Assembly (NCBI GenBank): GCA_030549495.1
Contig: JAUIRK010000185.1
Location: 558,001-622,000, forward strand
Source of the DNA: Nectonema munidae
Lineage: Eukaryota > Nematomorpha > Nectonematoida > Nectonematidae
Direction of reading: 5' to 3'
DNA: 64,000 nt
Below are positions 1 through 11,996 of this stretch, piece after piece. The position numbers and the translations under genes were made by a program. Position 1 is the first letter of the stretch. Every line of letters begins with the position of its first letter. The notes under the pieces were generated by a model. That model had not been told where the DNA came from and ran no database searches. It worked only from the letters and a program-made list of their open reading frames with translations.

Positions 1-906
1 TGTTTCTACGTTTACATTTCACAGTCAACAGCACAAAAAACTCCTTCTATCTTAGAAATTTCTTTATCTACAGCTGTCTGAATTATAAAAAAATTCGGAG
101 TTAATCACGATATAAAACTTGAAACAAACGCATCTAATTAGTGTTTTTGAATCTGTTTTTAATCAATAAAGAGCATTTTACTTAGTAAACTCCTTCAATA
201 AAACTTTAGAGACACATGTCATATGATGAAAATGTGTGCATATACAAACACAAAGAAATTTACTAGAGATGAGCATAAAAAAATTGATTGACAAGGGGTG
301 CACTAAAAATTATGGATAAAATCGTTTTAAACTTAATATAAATAAAATATTTGAAAGGGGAGAGGGCAATTGACTACAAGAAAAATTAAATTTGGGTAAT
401 GGGCTAAAAAAGTTTGGGAACCATTGGTATAGACTGTAGAGTCTAGACGACATAAAAATATGTAAAATAAAATTATAGAAAATAATTAAGAAGTTTGAAA
501 GAATTTTGTATAATAATGAAATCGATTGATAAAACATACTTGGAAGATGATTGTATTCAAAAAGAGAAAAAAAAAACAAATTTAGACAAAAAATTGCCTA
601 TTTTATTGAATTAAAATTAGACATGCAAAAGTATAAATATCTGCCATAATTAAAACGAAAGTGTATAAATATGCAAAAGTGAAATTAATACTTAAATACA
701 CTCCATGCCTATGTTATTTTTAACGAAATAGATGGATAGTGCAACACAAAATATTTTTAATGAATCAAGCAATGCCCTAATAACTATCTCAATTCAGAAA
801 TCAATACACAATCACAAAAAAACATGAAAAATTCACACTCAGTAGTCAGTAAAAATAAACAAAAAGAGACGTCTTAGAATACATTTACTTGAAAGAGTAG
901 AGGCAT
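1..906. other. AT-rich intergenic DNA, no gene recognised
   Basis: The stretch is AT-rich with short open frames only. I saw no conserved motif, splice-bounded frame or repeat shared with the rest of the window. Confidence 0.5.
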
Positions 907-1095
907 ATGGGCAAAGAGAATGCGGCCCTTCTTGTTCAAGAGTCGGACATTTTCCCAGATAGTAATTGTAAAAAAGACATCAAATTAGTTGTTTTTTATA
1001 ATTTTTCAGTCATAAATAAATCATTTTTGATTAACAATCTCGGCGATAATGATAGTAAAGTAAAATTTTTTGAAGTTAATGAAAACGATAACAAG
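907..1095 (+). CDS. candidate exon, possibly phospholipid scramblase-like
   Basis: An open frame starts with ATG at 907 and runs to a plausible splice donor (AAG|GTATTC) at 1095. Its end contains INNLGDNDSKVKFFEVNEND, which resembles the next candidate exon (DTENKVHFVQSNDDYNEV), so the two look like a duplicated exon. Scramblases carry a similar segment (an I-x-N-x-LG-x-x-V core) before their cysteine motif. The exon ends in phase 0 while the next one needs phase 2, so they cannot be joined directly; they may be alternative or separate copies. Function is inferred weakly. Confidence 0.3.
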
Positions 1096-1568
1096 GTATT
1101 CTTATGTTAACGAGTGGGATGTTTTCGTTAATTTTTCAACCGAATCCTAAAATAAGTAAAAAATAAACGCGAGATATTTATCCATGACTTATACACGTCT
1201 GCAAAGCGTTGTCAACTTTTTCTTTTTTTTTAATATTTCAAATTTTAATGTATAATTTTATATATTTAAAATATAATTCGACTTGAACATTAGGGGAAAA
1301 CCCAGGAAGAAGTCACTTCTCTCACTGGGTAAAATCTGGAAATACTATTTTATGACAAAAAAATTTCTTCTATATCATAAATTATACTCCTCTTCATAAA
1401 TTTTCTTAAAAAATTGCGACACACTAAAATTTTGATCAATATTTTCCAACACTTTATTTGTAAAGTAAATTGATAAATAGATTTTCCACACTTAGAGATA
1501 ACTCAATCAATTATATGGTAGGTAAGTGAATTGAAAAAAATTTTACATTCGTTTTTTTTTTAATTTAG

Positions 1569-1758
1569 CGACACGGAGAACAAAGTACATTTTGTTCAAA
1601 GTAACGATGACTATAACGAAGTTATTTTAATTAGTAACGATCCCAGGAAAAGTGATATAGTATACTCACTATGTAGACTTAGAGTACACTCAAGCTGCTG
1701 TGCTAGTTTTTTTGAAAAGAGTTACCTTGAAGTTGAAACACGCGATAATCATAAAGAG
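1569..1758 (+). CDS. candidate internal exon, possibly phospholipid scramblase-like
   Basis: A 63-codon frame is bounded by a strong acceptor (long T-run, then TTTAG|C) and a strong donor (AAAGAG|GTATGTAAG). The peptide includes RKSDIVYSLCRLRVHSSCCA and SYLEVETRDNHKE. This recalls the scramblase pattern of RPLRC, a CC cluster and then an E-x-E strand before IG, but the family's full cysteine run is incomplete. The splice signals are the best evidence that this is a real exon. I did not find the neighbouring exons, so the gene is incomplete here. It could be another cysteine-bearing protein. Confidence 0.35.
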
Positions 1759-3011
1759 GTATGTAAGGAAGAAAAAGGCAAGTAGAATGAAATGACAAAT
1801 ACACTACATCATACCGTCTTGCATAATTAGATACTGAGTCTCGGCACGTGAGCCTCTACTACCATTGCTTACTACAACTAAAATAATAAAAAAGATAATC
1901 TCTCTTTTGGATGTTTCAAGATGTGGATTCTGCTGCATTATCCTCCAACACATGAAGTAAGGGCAAACAGAAAGCGATAAAACGGTGTAGATAATACTAG
2001 ATTAGCTATAAGAATATTAAAAGTTTTTGCACACAATTTTAGAATTAGGAGATTAAGTATTATTTTATATGTATATTTCTTGGACTATATTTTCACTCAT
2101 TTTATAAGTTGTGGGAAGGCGGGTTCTAAGCTCGTTTTAGTTATTTCATCAAATTTGAGACCACACCTTAAGGAGCCAGGTGCAAGCAGTGACAGAGTTA
2201 CTATCCTAAGCCTTGACAGTATTCTAAAAACTAACTATAAATGTTAAAATTGTTCATGAAACTACTTGAAAGATTTTGCAAATAAGAAAGTATTTTTTCC
2301 AAAAAATCTTGTGTACAACAGGTAGTATGCTTGTAAAGGCCTTTCCTTGCATTAAAAAATAAAAATTCCATATATAAAAATTTAATGCGTTTTTTATTTG
2401 TTATCTTTCTCGTTTAATTACGATATACATTCTCCACGAAACATAAACACATATGTTTACTCGTGTAGATTAGGGGCGACCCCTCATATAGGTTATCTAA
2501 TTCGGCCCGCAATTAACGTATATTATTTTTTTATCTATTTATATCCTTCAAAAATGAAAAGTGGCTATAATGATGGGAGGTTATACTTATTATAAAAAAG
2601 GAGAAAGTAAGTGTACCTTGTGATTTATGAGTCAATTTTATATGTGAAAGAAAAAAATATCAAAAAGCACACTACAAACTAGGAAAAAGTGCAAAGATAA
2701 AAATTAATAATAATCTTTGTATTCCAATTTAAAAGTTATTTTAAGGTAAACTTGTGTATACAAAATTGATATAGGAAAATTTCACAGTAATAAAGAAACA
2801 AGTTCAACACAAGCATGAACATAATTCCTATAAAAATGAATTCATTGAAAATATTTATATAAAAAAAAACTGGCTCACCAAAAGCTCTTACATATACAAT
2901 TAGGATTTATGAGTAATCTAGATGTATAGAATATATATTCGAAATATTTCTAATGTTTTTAACATGAAAAGTGATATAATAGCATATGTTAAGGTGGAAA
3001 ATCTAAAATCA
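1759..3011. other. intergenic or intronic DNA, nothing recognised
   Basis: AT-rich sequence without a conserved coding segment. A 65-codon open frame near 2398-2595 shows no family likeness or splice context. Confidence 0.4.
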
Positions 3012-3350
3012 GTGGTTCTCAACCTTTTTTAAAAAAGGGCCAAATTAAGAGCCAACATTGAACTAGGGTGCCGCAACAAAACAAAAAATGTTATACATTA
3101 ATATATTCAAAAATAGTAGATGGGCGTTTGCACCCTGTCTAAATCTGTCACTGCCATAGATACATGATCTGTAGACAACATGTAAGAGCAGATCATAGAT
3201 ACAAGACTACTTTACAACGTACAATCAATAGATCAATAATTTTGCAAATTCATGACAGTTTCCTGACTATTTTTTCTAAATTTTGCTATGCGGGCCTCAA
3301 ATCTATAGGTTGAGGGCCACATGGGGCCCTGAAATCAGCGGTTGAGTCGA
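3012..3350. mobile_element. decayed hAT-type nonautonomous element
   Basis: The left end reads CAGTGGTTCTCAACC, a typical hAT terminal motif. The right side has GGTTGAGGGCCACATGGGG followed by GCGGTTGAG, and the interior is non-coding. The right terminus is diverged and no clean 8-bp target duplication is visible, so boundaries are approximate. Confidence 0.45.
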
Positions 3351-5528
3351 AATAAACTGGCAAAACGATGAAGTATTAAGGGGTTGATAAAATGAAAAGA
3401 AGGATAAAGCAGCCAACATAACTTGATTTTGAAATACCATTAGATCTACAGAGATTAAATTGCTGAGAAGACTTGTGAAGGTTGATTTTAAATGGTGAAC
3501 GCCATTAAAATTGTTGTGCTTTTCAGAGTTCTGTTTAAGGTTTTGTTTATCTATTTTTTAATATGATGATTAATATATGGTTATATTCAGATAGTTAAGG
3601 AATTTCCTTATGGAGTTGGAATTAAAAATAAAGTTTAATTTATAAATCTTTGAAGGATTCAGGTCTAAATAAACTTGAATTTATAAATCGAGAATTTAAA
3701 ATAGCAATTTTGAAAGCATCAAAGAAAGGTAAAAAATTTTAGGGATATTTTTTTCATGTTTGGATGTTTTTATATATTTTATATCTTTAACCTAATAGTG
3801 AAATTTGAGGGTGTTAATTTCATTATACATAAGCCATTTACAAAAATTTGGTTAACCAAGGTTATTATTTTTTTTAAATCACAATTAATTTCAAAATTAT
3901 TGATGAATAAAATAGATGCTACATTTTTAATTGAAAAATCCTTGAAATCGGTAAACGTGAAGACTTAGGAATTGTTTTAACAGAGTTAAAGTAACAAAAT
4001 TTTGAAAATAAGTCTAATTTTTATTTACAGCAAAAATCATCCAGTGCTCACATTACAAATGAAGGCTTGATTAATTTATGCCAGAAAGAGTCAATTTATT
4101 CAACTATTGAAACATGAGGAAAACATTGTTGAGAGAAAAAAAACAAGTTATGAAGATGAAAGGGAAGAAGAAAAACCTTCCAATGAAGAAGATTTGTTAG
4201 ATAAGCTACTCATGATGATGCTTTGTTTTTCAATCAATATTAAAAATTCGCTTCATTTAAAAAATTAAACTTTAAAATTTTGAATTACTTCAAACTAAAT
4301 AATACTCCTCAATAATAGAAATTTTTCCTACTTTTAAATATACTTGTTTACTTACTCGTACAACTTGAAATTTTTAACAATAATATTATTTAAAAAAAGC
4401 AAACTATATGAAGATTTATGATGAAAAATATGCATAAGTTATAACATTGTTTATAAGGGACAAAATTGATTGGTCCAATGTATGCTAAATAACAAGATTA
4501 GATTTTATATACTTTTAATATGTGTATCAGTTGAAGCTTGCTTGCTACCATACTATTACGTCTTACAGATGTCCTGCAAGGCATGTGTTAGTAGAGTAAT
4601 GAGGTTGAATGCAGTGTAATGAAAGCGTCATCTGCTAGCTATTGATACAACAAGAATTCTGCAAGACCGGTATGATGTGGATTTAGCCAATTCCAGTCGC
4701 CTTTTTTTCATAGAACCTCATAAGGAAGGTTAGGACACGAAGTAGCCATATGTTTGCATTAGTTTATAAGTGCATGTATATAACAGTGTATCATAATATT
4801 TTCTGCGCAACACTAAATTTTCCCGTTCTCAACTTAGATTAATTCCCCAATTCCTTTAAAATTTTGAGTATTTTCTATTTTCCACGCTCTTACAAAAACT
4901 GAAAGTAAATAAGAAAATAAAAAGGAAATATATGGAGGACCATATAAATTTTGATCTAGATTCTATTATATCATATGGAAGAGAAAAAGCCTAATGAGTA
5001 AAAAAAATCATGAAACCTAAATAAGTTTAAAAGTCCCTTAGAGTATAGACATCTATAATTTACAATTGAGACAAACTTTTTTTCAAGAAGAATAAGACTG
5101 AGCAACTAAAAAAGAACCGTCTTGTCAGCGAGGAATATTTCCAGATTTCCAAAACGAAAACACGATATATTATTAGTGAAGTATTGATCCTGGTACACAC
5201 CTTGATCTTGTTATTTACGTGTATGGAGAAAAGGCAGCAATTCTTTATAATATAATCAGTGCGGGCTTTTTGTAAAAAATATTGTTCGAAATTATGTACG
5301 AAAAAAAACGAAATTAGGATAGATAACGAAAGTCAGGTACGATTTGGAAATTGGTACGTTTTTTTAATCGAATCTTTGACTTGTAAATAAATTTATCAAG
5401 TTGAAGCCGTGAGTGCTCGATAAAGTTTTATGCTTTCTATATTTTTTCACTTATTTAACACCACTCTATTAAAGCTTATATGTATAATCTATAAAGAATG
5501 TCAATCATTTCTTCATATATAAATAGTT
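3351..5528. other. AT-rich DNA with weak open frames only
   Basis: Open frames at 3756-3968 and around 4050-4265 (Lys/Glu-rich) have no recognisable domain. I could not tell whether the second is part of a decayed transposase. Confidence 0.35.
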
Positions 5529-5663
5529 TTATTTTTGCCTGTCACTCAAGTGAGTGTTGAAAAAACTTTTTCTGCTCTGAAATACCTTTTAAGTGATAAA
5601 AGATTGCAGGTAAAAGACGTGACAGTTGGAAGCACTTTTTGCGTTGCAATAGTTCAATTTTGA
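5529..5663 (+). pseudogene. hAT transposase C-terminal dimerisation fragment
   Basis: The frame reads LFLPVTQVSVEKTFSALKYL followed by LSDKRLQVKD and ends with TGA at 5661. This matches the hAT C-terminal dimerisation region (VSVERxFSALK, then a basic segment and a leucine-rich helix). No upstream DDE domain is visible, so this is an orphan tail. Confidence 0.6.
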
Positions 5664-5873
5664 ATAAACTTTGCAAACATTTTTCTAATTGTACATGAAT
5701 TTATTATTAAACACTAAATAGCAAACATGTGTTTTAATTTTGCTGAATAAACTGTTATTTCTAATTAACTTCCTTAAACTGACTCTTTAAACGAGTAATA
5801 TAAAAAATAAGCAGAAAATAATATTAATATGCAATGATTGTACTAGGCAATTTTGGAAGCAATTATTAACATG

Positions 5874-6003
5874 TTAACCCTTTCAGGCATTGGTTTTCCA
5901 AAGTTTATCGTCTCCTTTCTTTTTCAATGAGTTTTTATATACTTAAAGCTGTCGCTTTTTATACTATGGGACACTGGTGTCCCATTGTGCATGAAAGGGT
6001 TAA
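5874..6003. mobile_element. TTAA-flanked mini-element, copy A
   Basis: TTAA at 5874 and 6000 bound a 122-bp insert whose ends are CCCTTTCAGGCA and TGCATGAAAGGG (inverted). Near the right end lies the near-palindrome GGGACACTGGTGTCCC. TTAA target duplication with CCC ends is the piggyBac hallmark. There is no coding capacity. Confidence 0.65.
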
Positions 6004-6470
6004 AAACTTTAAACAAATTTTTGGGCTCATGTTCAATTACGTCATAAATAGCTTTATTATAAGGTTTGTGTAAAAAAGTCCAAGCTCAACAAAAAGCAAT
6101 AGGTTAACTTCTTTAATAGTTCATTTTTTGTAAGTAATCCAAATTTTGTAAGAGTTTAACAAATAGCAAGTATTAAAGAATGTATTACTTATTTTTTATA
6201 GTATTTTGAGAGATCATTTTTAATATAGATAAAAAAATGTTAACTCCTCCATTTTGGCACATAAATAAAATAATTGAAAAACATTTTCTTCGAATCTTAA
6301 AATGAAAGATGCATTCGATTTATTTGCTCTTCTCTAACACAGGGGAACGATAAGTTCCAGTGATCTTTTGATTAAAGATCGCGACTTTTTAAAAGAGAAT
6401 ACTTTAAATCAGTGCATGATATCTTACAACAATAATAATAATTATAATAATTGACAAAAGAGATTATACA

Positions 6471-6703
6471 ATAATTTTTTAGGTTAATTTTTTTACAAAT
6501 AAAGTCACCTTTTTAAAGTCGTTATGTCAATTTTTGAAAGATTTATAGGTCAACTTTTGTTGCTCTATAACATATGGCAAATTTTTTTCAATTCGATGAA
6601 AAATACTGTATTTTTTGATTCCAAAAAGACTTTGAGGTAAGAAATTACCTTTCAAACAGTAGCGTAATCCATCATCACTAATAATGCAGTAGAGAAGAAT
6701 CCC
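6471..6703. repeat. direct repeat pair, copy 1
   Basis: This 233-bp segment recurs at 9178-9407 in the same orientation with few differences. It runs from ATAATTTTTTAGGTT to GAAGAATCCC. It lacks TG..CA ends and shows no coding frame, so it does not look like an LTR pair. Its nature is unknown. Confidence 0.8.
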
Positions 6704-6959
6704 AGAAATGTCAATTGATTTTCTTGCTTATGTTGTCAATCAAATAAAAGCGTCTCCCATTTGTCCTTTTAGATGACAAGTTAAGGAGTCAGCAGATGCC
6801 ACTGATCGTTCAGTTGTTAGTTTATGTACGACACATAAATAATAATAAAGATGAATCAATTTTTTGCAAGCCTTCGCAAGCAACGCCAAAAGCATTGATA
6901 AATTTGTAAACGGATGCATTTATGAAAGAGAAGACAAATGCTTGCGAAATGTTTGCGGT

Positions 6960-8106
6960 GTATGTATCAGGGCAGCGGAGTCAAAATAAAAAACACCGAC
7001 TTCGACTCCTGCTAATTTTGCCATTCCAACTCCAACTTCACTTGTAATAAGATTTAGTTTGCCTTATAAGAACTATGCTGAACTTTACGGCGGTTCAAAT
7101 TACACGTTTTAACTTTTTTTTTTATTGTCACTTCTTTTTATCAGGGTTTCGGAGATAGAAAAATCCCTATGGCTCCGCTGCAGGAGCAAAAATATCACAA
7201 TGTCAGGGCTCCGGCTTTGCAATTTTTTTCATGTTTTGAAAAGTTCGTTGTAACATTGTTTAGTACATAACCAAGGTATGAAAACAGATACTGTGAAGAA
7301 CTAGACTTCCGAATTTAACAGATCAACATTTTTATAGTAAAAAGGTAAAGGTACCATAGGGTGTTTTCATCGAGAAGGCACAATTGCGCCGCTTGTATCG
7401 AACGAGGAAAGCAGGCTTGATGCGGGATCGAACCCAAGACCTTGAGTTATCGAATCCAGCATCTAACCAACCCTACTCACGCCCGTAAAGTGTTTCGTAT
7501 TACCAAAATAATTCATCTATAAAACTAGTTGATAAATTAATAACACCTTGGATAAAGAACAGATCAAAATAATTTTCAAGGTAGCAGCTTAGTGTATCCA
7601 TGGAACAAATCTATTACTATCATTAGCAATAAAAATGAAGAAGGGATATACATTATTTTTTATCTAAGTAAAACTTAAGAAGCAAAATTTGGAATCCCCT
7701 TAAGTTTTGACTCCACAAAAGTAAATTGGAATAGTGTGAACTACTATTTTCAAACTTATTTATTTGGATCATAATAACGCTTTAGAATTTATTGGTAGTC
7801 AATATAATTTGAGAGAAATACTAATGTTAAACTTTGTATTAAGCAATAAAAACACAAAATTACACCCGCTCCGACTCAGACTCCCAAACCTGCTTTTTAA
7901 ATACACTTTTTCCCAAAGTTAAAAAAAATAGAACAATTTAATTGAATTAATAAATGACGACATATTAGAAAATGATACTAAAAACTAGAATTACAAATTT
8001 ATGAATTTTTTTTGTCAATGCTGTCTAAGTATGCATAGTTTTAGATGACTCCGACTCCAATATGTTCTTAAATATCTTGGCATCCGATCCCATAACCCTA
8101 ATCTCA
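6960..8106. repeat. dispersed GACTCC-rich repeat remnants
   Basis: Short runs of GACTCC/CCGACTC words occur at about 6969-7040, 7145-7215, 7865-7890 and 8040-8100. They suggest one or more decayed nonautonomous elements. No clean termini could be assigned. Confidence 0.3.
7343..7485 (-). mobile_element. tRNA-derived SINE
   Basis: Read on the - strand, the head resembles a tRNA: a box A-like stretch (TAGGGTTGGTTAGATGCTGG) near 7460-7480 and a box B (GGGTTCGATCCC) at 7424-7435, with anticodon-arm-like sequence between. A non-tRNA body follows (GGCGCAATTGTGCC, then ACACCCTATGG). A shorter decayed relative of the body is at 22546-22625. These are Pol III promoter elements, not a functional tRNA. 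Confidence 0.65.
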
Positions 8107-9046
8107 CAGATGGTGTACCATTTATGTTGCATAGTAGATCCGAATTAGATGTAGGAGTTCACTGCATGATACATCGTAAAAGGCTAGTTTAAAAGAAAAT
8201 ACCAGATGATTAAATAATTGTTATGTAGTCAGTCGTAAAAGCCGACAACTTCATAAAGTCAAGTGAGCTGCTGAATAGTCATTTCTTTACAAAAGTCTAT
8301 TAAGAAGTGGATTACCAGCTTGAAATACTTCTTTTGTACACTGAAATAAGATCACTATCGAGAGGAGAAGATTTCCATGAACTTTTAGAATGGAATAGTT
8401 AAGTGACGAAATCCTTATTTGAAAAAGGCTAAATATAACTTTCAATTTTTAAAACAATTTGACAAAACAGTATATCCAATTTTGAAGAAAAATTATTGTT
8501 TCAAATGAAGATAGAGGAATGGTTATCAAGAATTCATAAAAAAATCTACACATATTTAACACATTTAAACTAATTTATTGAAAAACCCAATATAATGCTT
8601 TTCCGAGGCTTGTCAATACATTATTTTGACAATTTACAAAATTACTATCGTTATATTTTCCAGAAAAGTTATCAAAATTTCATTGCTTAAAAAACTTCGG
8701 TTTTTTTAAAAAAATTATTAAGTTTAAAAAAGTTTTTTAAAAAACACTCAAATTCTGAAATCGTTTTTAAAATGCATCAAAACGAATTTATTGATTTTAG
8801 TAATGATAGTTATTGTAAAGTTAAATTTGAGTGGTTAACAAAGTGATTTTGGATAAAGAAGTTACCCCAATATTAAAATTTAGATGAAGAAAGGTTTGGA
8901 ATTATTATTCCTGTCCTCCGACGTATCTGTATGAAGCACAGAAGTACCAATGACTCTTTATATCGGGAGGAAACTAATTTCTGATTTTTACAGAATTCCT
9001 AATCAGGTCTTGTGCTACTCGAATCTATGACACTTCATTGCGGGCA

Positions 9047-9173
9047 TTTTACCGTTAACGACCAGAATAATCAGACGATATCTAATGTAAAGCAGAAGAT
9101 TTGTATTAAAGAGCATTGATAAACGCAGACGATTTTATTTTTGTAAAGTCGACTCTGGCCGTTAACCGGTTAA
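9047..9173. mobile_element. TTAA-flanked mini-element, copy B
   Basis: The right end is GTTAACCGGTTAA (TTAA at 9170); the left end (ACCGTTAACGACC) has lost part of its TTAA. The interior carries CAGACGATATC, AGCAGAAGATTTG and GCAGACGATTTT boxes. It is nearly the same as copy C at 28190-28317. The 6471/9178 repeat begins five bases further on. Confidence 0.6.
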
Positions 9174-9177
9174 AACC

Positions 9178-9407
9178 ATAATTTTTTAGGTTTATTTTTT
9201 TACAAATAAAGTCACCCTTTTAAAGTCGTTATGTCAATTTTTGAAAGATTTATAGGTCAACTTTTGTTGCCCCATAACATATAATTTTTTTTTAATTCGA
9301 TGAAAAATATTGTATTTTTTGATTCCAAAACGACTTTGAGGCAAGAAATTACCTTTCAAACAGTAGCGTAATCCATCAACACTAATAATGCAGTAGAGAA
9401 GAATCCC
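9178..9407. repeat. direct repeat pair, copy 2
   Basis: Second copy of the segment at 6471-6703, same orientation, about 2.7 kb away. It ends at GAAGAATCCC, after which the flanks differ. Confidence 0.8.
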
Positions 9408-9579
9408 TACTTCACTTATTCTTTAATTTATTTTGAAAAATGCTATTGCATATCGCTACGAAAAAATTAAATACATATATACAGAGTAATTATTAAATTT
9501 GAAATCTAAACTGTTACATCTATCATCTGCTGCATCTCTAATAAGCATATGCATCCGGGGCAAATCAAGAGGTTGAAGG

Positions 9580-10295
9580 TATAGCTTCTGATTTCTCGAT
9601 AAAATTCAATTCTCGAGAAACGAGAAAAAAAATATATGATTCTCGAGACTCGAGAAAAGTTTCGAGAAGTTAAAAAATATTAAAAATATTTTACGAAAAA
9701 AATATTTTGTTTTATTAGTAAAATAACTTTTTAAAAAAACAAGAGCATTTAAAGTTTCGTTTTTCAAACTCAATCGTTTTGGAGATAAAATTCTTCGGCA
9801 TTGACAAGAAGTTGGTTGGATGAATAAAAGAGAATTTTTTAACAATTGCATCGATTCTGATAAATCAAAATTTTTGTTTTGTTTGAACATCTGTAGTTCT
9901 TCTTCTATTGTACTAACTTTTTCTTCTTTTTTATCATACATGAATTCTTTAATTTCTCTATTTAAACTTTGAGTTAGATATTCTTCTTCAAACTCATCAA
10001 CAGACTTGAATTTGGCTTTCTTGTATAACAGTTCCATGCTCCGAATAATGAGAAAATTTTTTATCAAAAATATTTTTTGCACATTCTAAAATTTCTTCAA
10101 AATTTGAATATTCAAAAGTTGATCATGCATTACACATAATTATTTATTTTTTATTAATATTTATTCAAAATTTAACGTTTTCAGTAATAAAAAATTTTTA
10201 AAATTCTTGAGTCTCGACAAAAATTTCTCGAGAATCAAGAAATAAAAAAATTCTAAAATTCTCGAGAATCGAGAAATCTCGAGACAGAAGCTCTA
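9580..10295 (-). mobile_element. internally deleted hAT element with intact target duplication
   Basis: An 8-bp duplication GTTGAAGG lies at 9572-9579 and 10296-10303. Between them the termini are inverted (TATAGCTTCTG and, from the right, TAGAGCTTCTG), with subterminal CTCGAGAA motifs repeated on both sides. The TAGAG start and 8-bp duplication are hAT features. At 716 bp it is too short for a full transposase, but it keeps part of the C-terminal coding region on the - strand. Confidence 0.8.
9606..10082 (-). pseudogene. residual hAT transposase tail
   Basis: A 158-codon open frame inside the 716-bp hAT element. Its central part (FIQPTSCQCRRILSPKRLSL, then NETLNALVFLK) resembles the hAT dimerisation region, where P-x-S, ER-x-FS and a final L-x-x-LVFLK helix are typical. 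The N-terminal half is Lys/Glu-rich. The BED finger and DDE core are absent, so it cannot be an active transposase. The last third is translated terminal-repeat sequence. Confidence 0.5.
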
Positions 10296-10488
10296 GTTGA
10301 AGGTCAAGGGGCTATCTAACTCCCCCATTCAAAAAGAGCAAAATTTACTCTTTTTTTAAAATTTACTTTTTTTTTAATTGAGTTCTATATAATGTTACCA
10401 CAAGCCTTATTCACTCCTATTCCATATGGTTCATGTTTTTTTCAATAAAATGTCCACTATCAAGTATCTGAAATAAGACCCATCTACA

Positions 10489-10917
10489 ATACGACTTCCT
10501 CAAAGATACGACTTAAGAAAAATGTTTACATTAATGATACCCTTCTTAAACGACTTGTCTAACCCCTCATATACATCAATTTAAAATGTTGATATACTAT
10601 TATGTATAGCGAATACATGTTATTTATATTTTATATCTAATGCTAATGATTTTTTATATAATATAAATTAAGATTAATATTATTTTCAATAAATTTTCAC
10701 TTTTTAAAAATTTTCATTTCAATAGAATTGATTTTTATGTTAATTTCATGCATATTTAATCCAATCATGTTTTATTGATAAAAAATAAATAAGTTATAAT
10801 ACGGTCGTGACGTTATCAAAAAAAGCAAAATATTTTAAACCCCTTTGTAACGACTTCCTCTCAAATACGACGTTATAAATTTGGCTGGATGATCGGTCGT
10901 ATTTGAGAGGGTTTAAG
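10489..10917. mobile_element. nonautonomous DNA element with TACGAC subterminal motifs
   Basis: The left side has ATACGACTTCCTCAAAGATA. The right side holds a perfect 15-bp inverted pair, CCTCTCAAATACGAC at 10857-10871 and its complement at 10896-10910, around a 24-bp spacer. Similar ends occur in several pogo/Tc-like families, but the superfamily cannot be fixed without a transposase. Confidence 0.4.
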
Positions 10918-11996
10918 TATATAATACTACACTATATACACAACACACACACAATAATTATATATTCATTGAACCTAGGCAAATTCCCCTCCGACAAACA
11001 GCGCCAAAATGGTCGCGCCGAAAAAATCTAATCGACAAAAACACCGATAAATGTATTTTATAATTATTTGCCAATTAGTGAGTTTTTCAATAAATGATAA
11101 ATAATTTATTCAATTGAGGAGATAGTGATTCGACAAAAGTCTATTTGATCAAAAGCGGATCGACAAAAAATCCGCCGTCAAAAGTGAGAGTACCAGATGT
11201 ATCATTGAAGATTTATCGAAACGGCCTAGCGGATATAAATCTTTGAAGGTGAATTGATAATTTACTTGATAAGGATCATTGAAATTATATTGAATATTGA
11301 TCAATTAGCGGATACAGATTGTAGGAAGAATTATATTAATTTCAAAAAGCGTTTATAATAGATAAATGGTTTGAATAGCATGCGGGTATTTATCAATGAT
11401 GTTCAACTGAATTTCCACTGCCGGTAAAATTTTAAAATAACATTTTATTTGTTGATTTGTAGGCTATCAAAAAAGAGGCTACACTTTTTAGGAATGTAAA
11501 TTTATAGGAGAAACCTATTATTTTCATGCCAATACCAAGTATTTATCAAAAAAAAAATTAATTATAAAGAACATAATGATAGGGCTTTAAGAACGTATTT
11601 GTTATGTAATTATTTCATAAAACAAACTTGAAAAATAGTGTATAAAAATAAAGATTCAATATGACTTTAGGTTAATAAAATGATAAATAAAATGGGAAAA
11701 ACCCTGCCTCCATTCGAGCAAATGGTAATTATTAGAATTTTAAAATGTCCACTTTTAGTAGATAATATAAATTAAGGCAGTCTTTTACAATGAAATAAAA
11801 TGTATGGACAATGTATTAATCCACTTAATTTTATCATCATGATAACAAAAGCATAAATGAGTATAGCCATGTCCTATAATTTACTATCAACGAACGACCC
11901 TATCAATGTTTCAATGGCATTTCTCATCGGCCATTGCCGAATCTGGTTGACTACCGTAGAAATATGTGGCTTTTATACAGACTTTCAAAGCAACGC
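10918..11996. other. non-coding stretch, nothing recognised
   Basis: Starts with a CA-rich run (about 10930-10955). The rest is AT-rich with no conserved frame. It lies 3' of the - strand gene at 11997-13213 and may hold its downstream region. Confidence 0.35.

Noticed and set aside
7424-7485. Functional tRNA gene
   Set aside because: Box A and B are present, but paired stems are not preserved and a SINE body follows, so it is tRNA-derived only.
6471-9407. LTR pair of a small LTR element
   Set aside because: The 230-bp direct repeats lack TG..CA ends and no primer-binding or coding part was seen between them.
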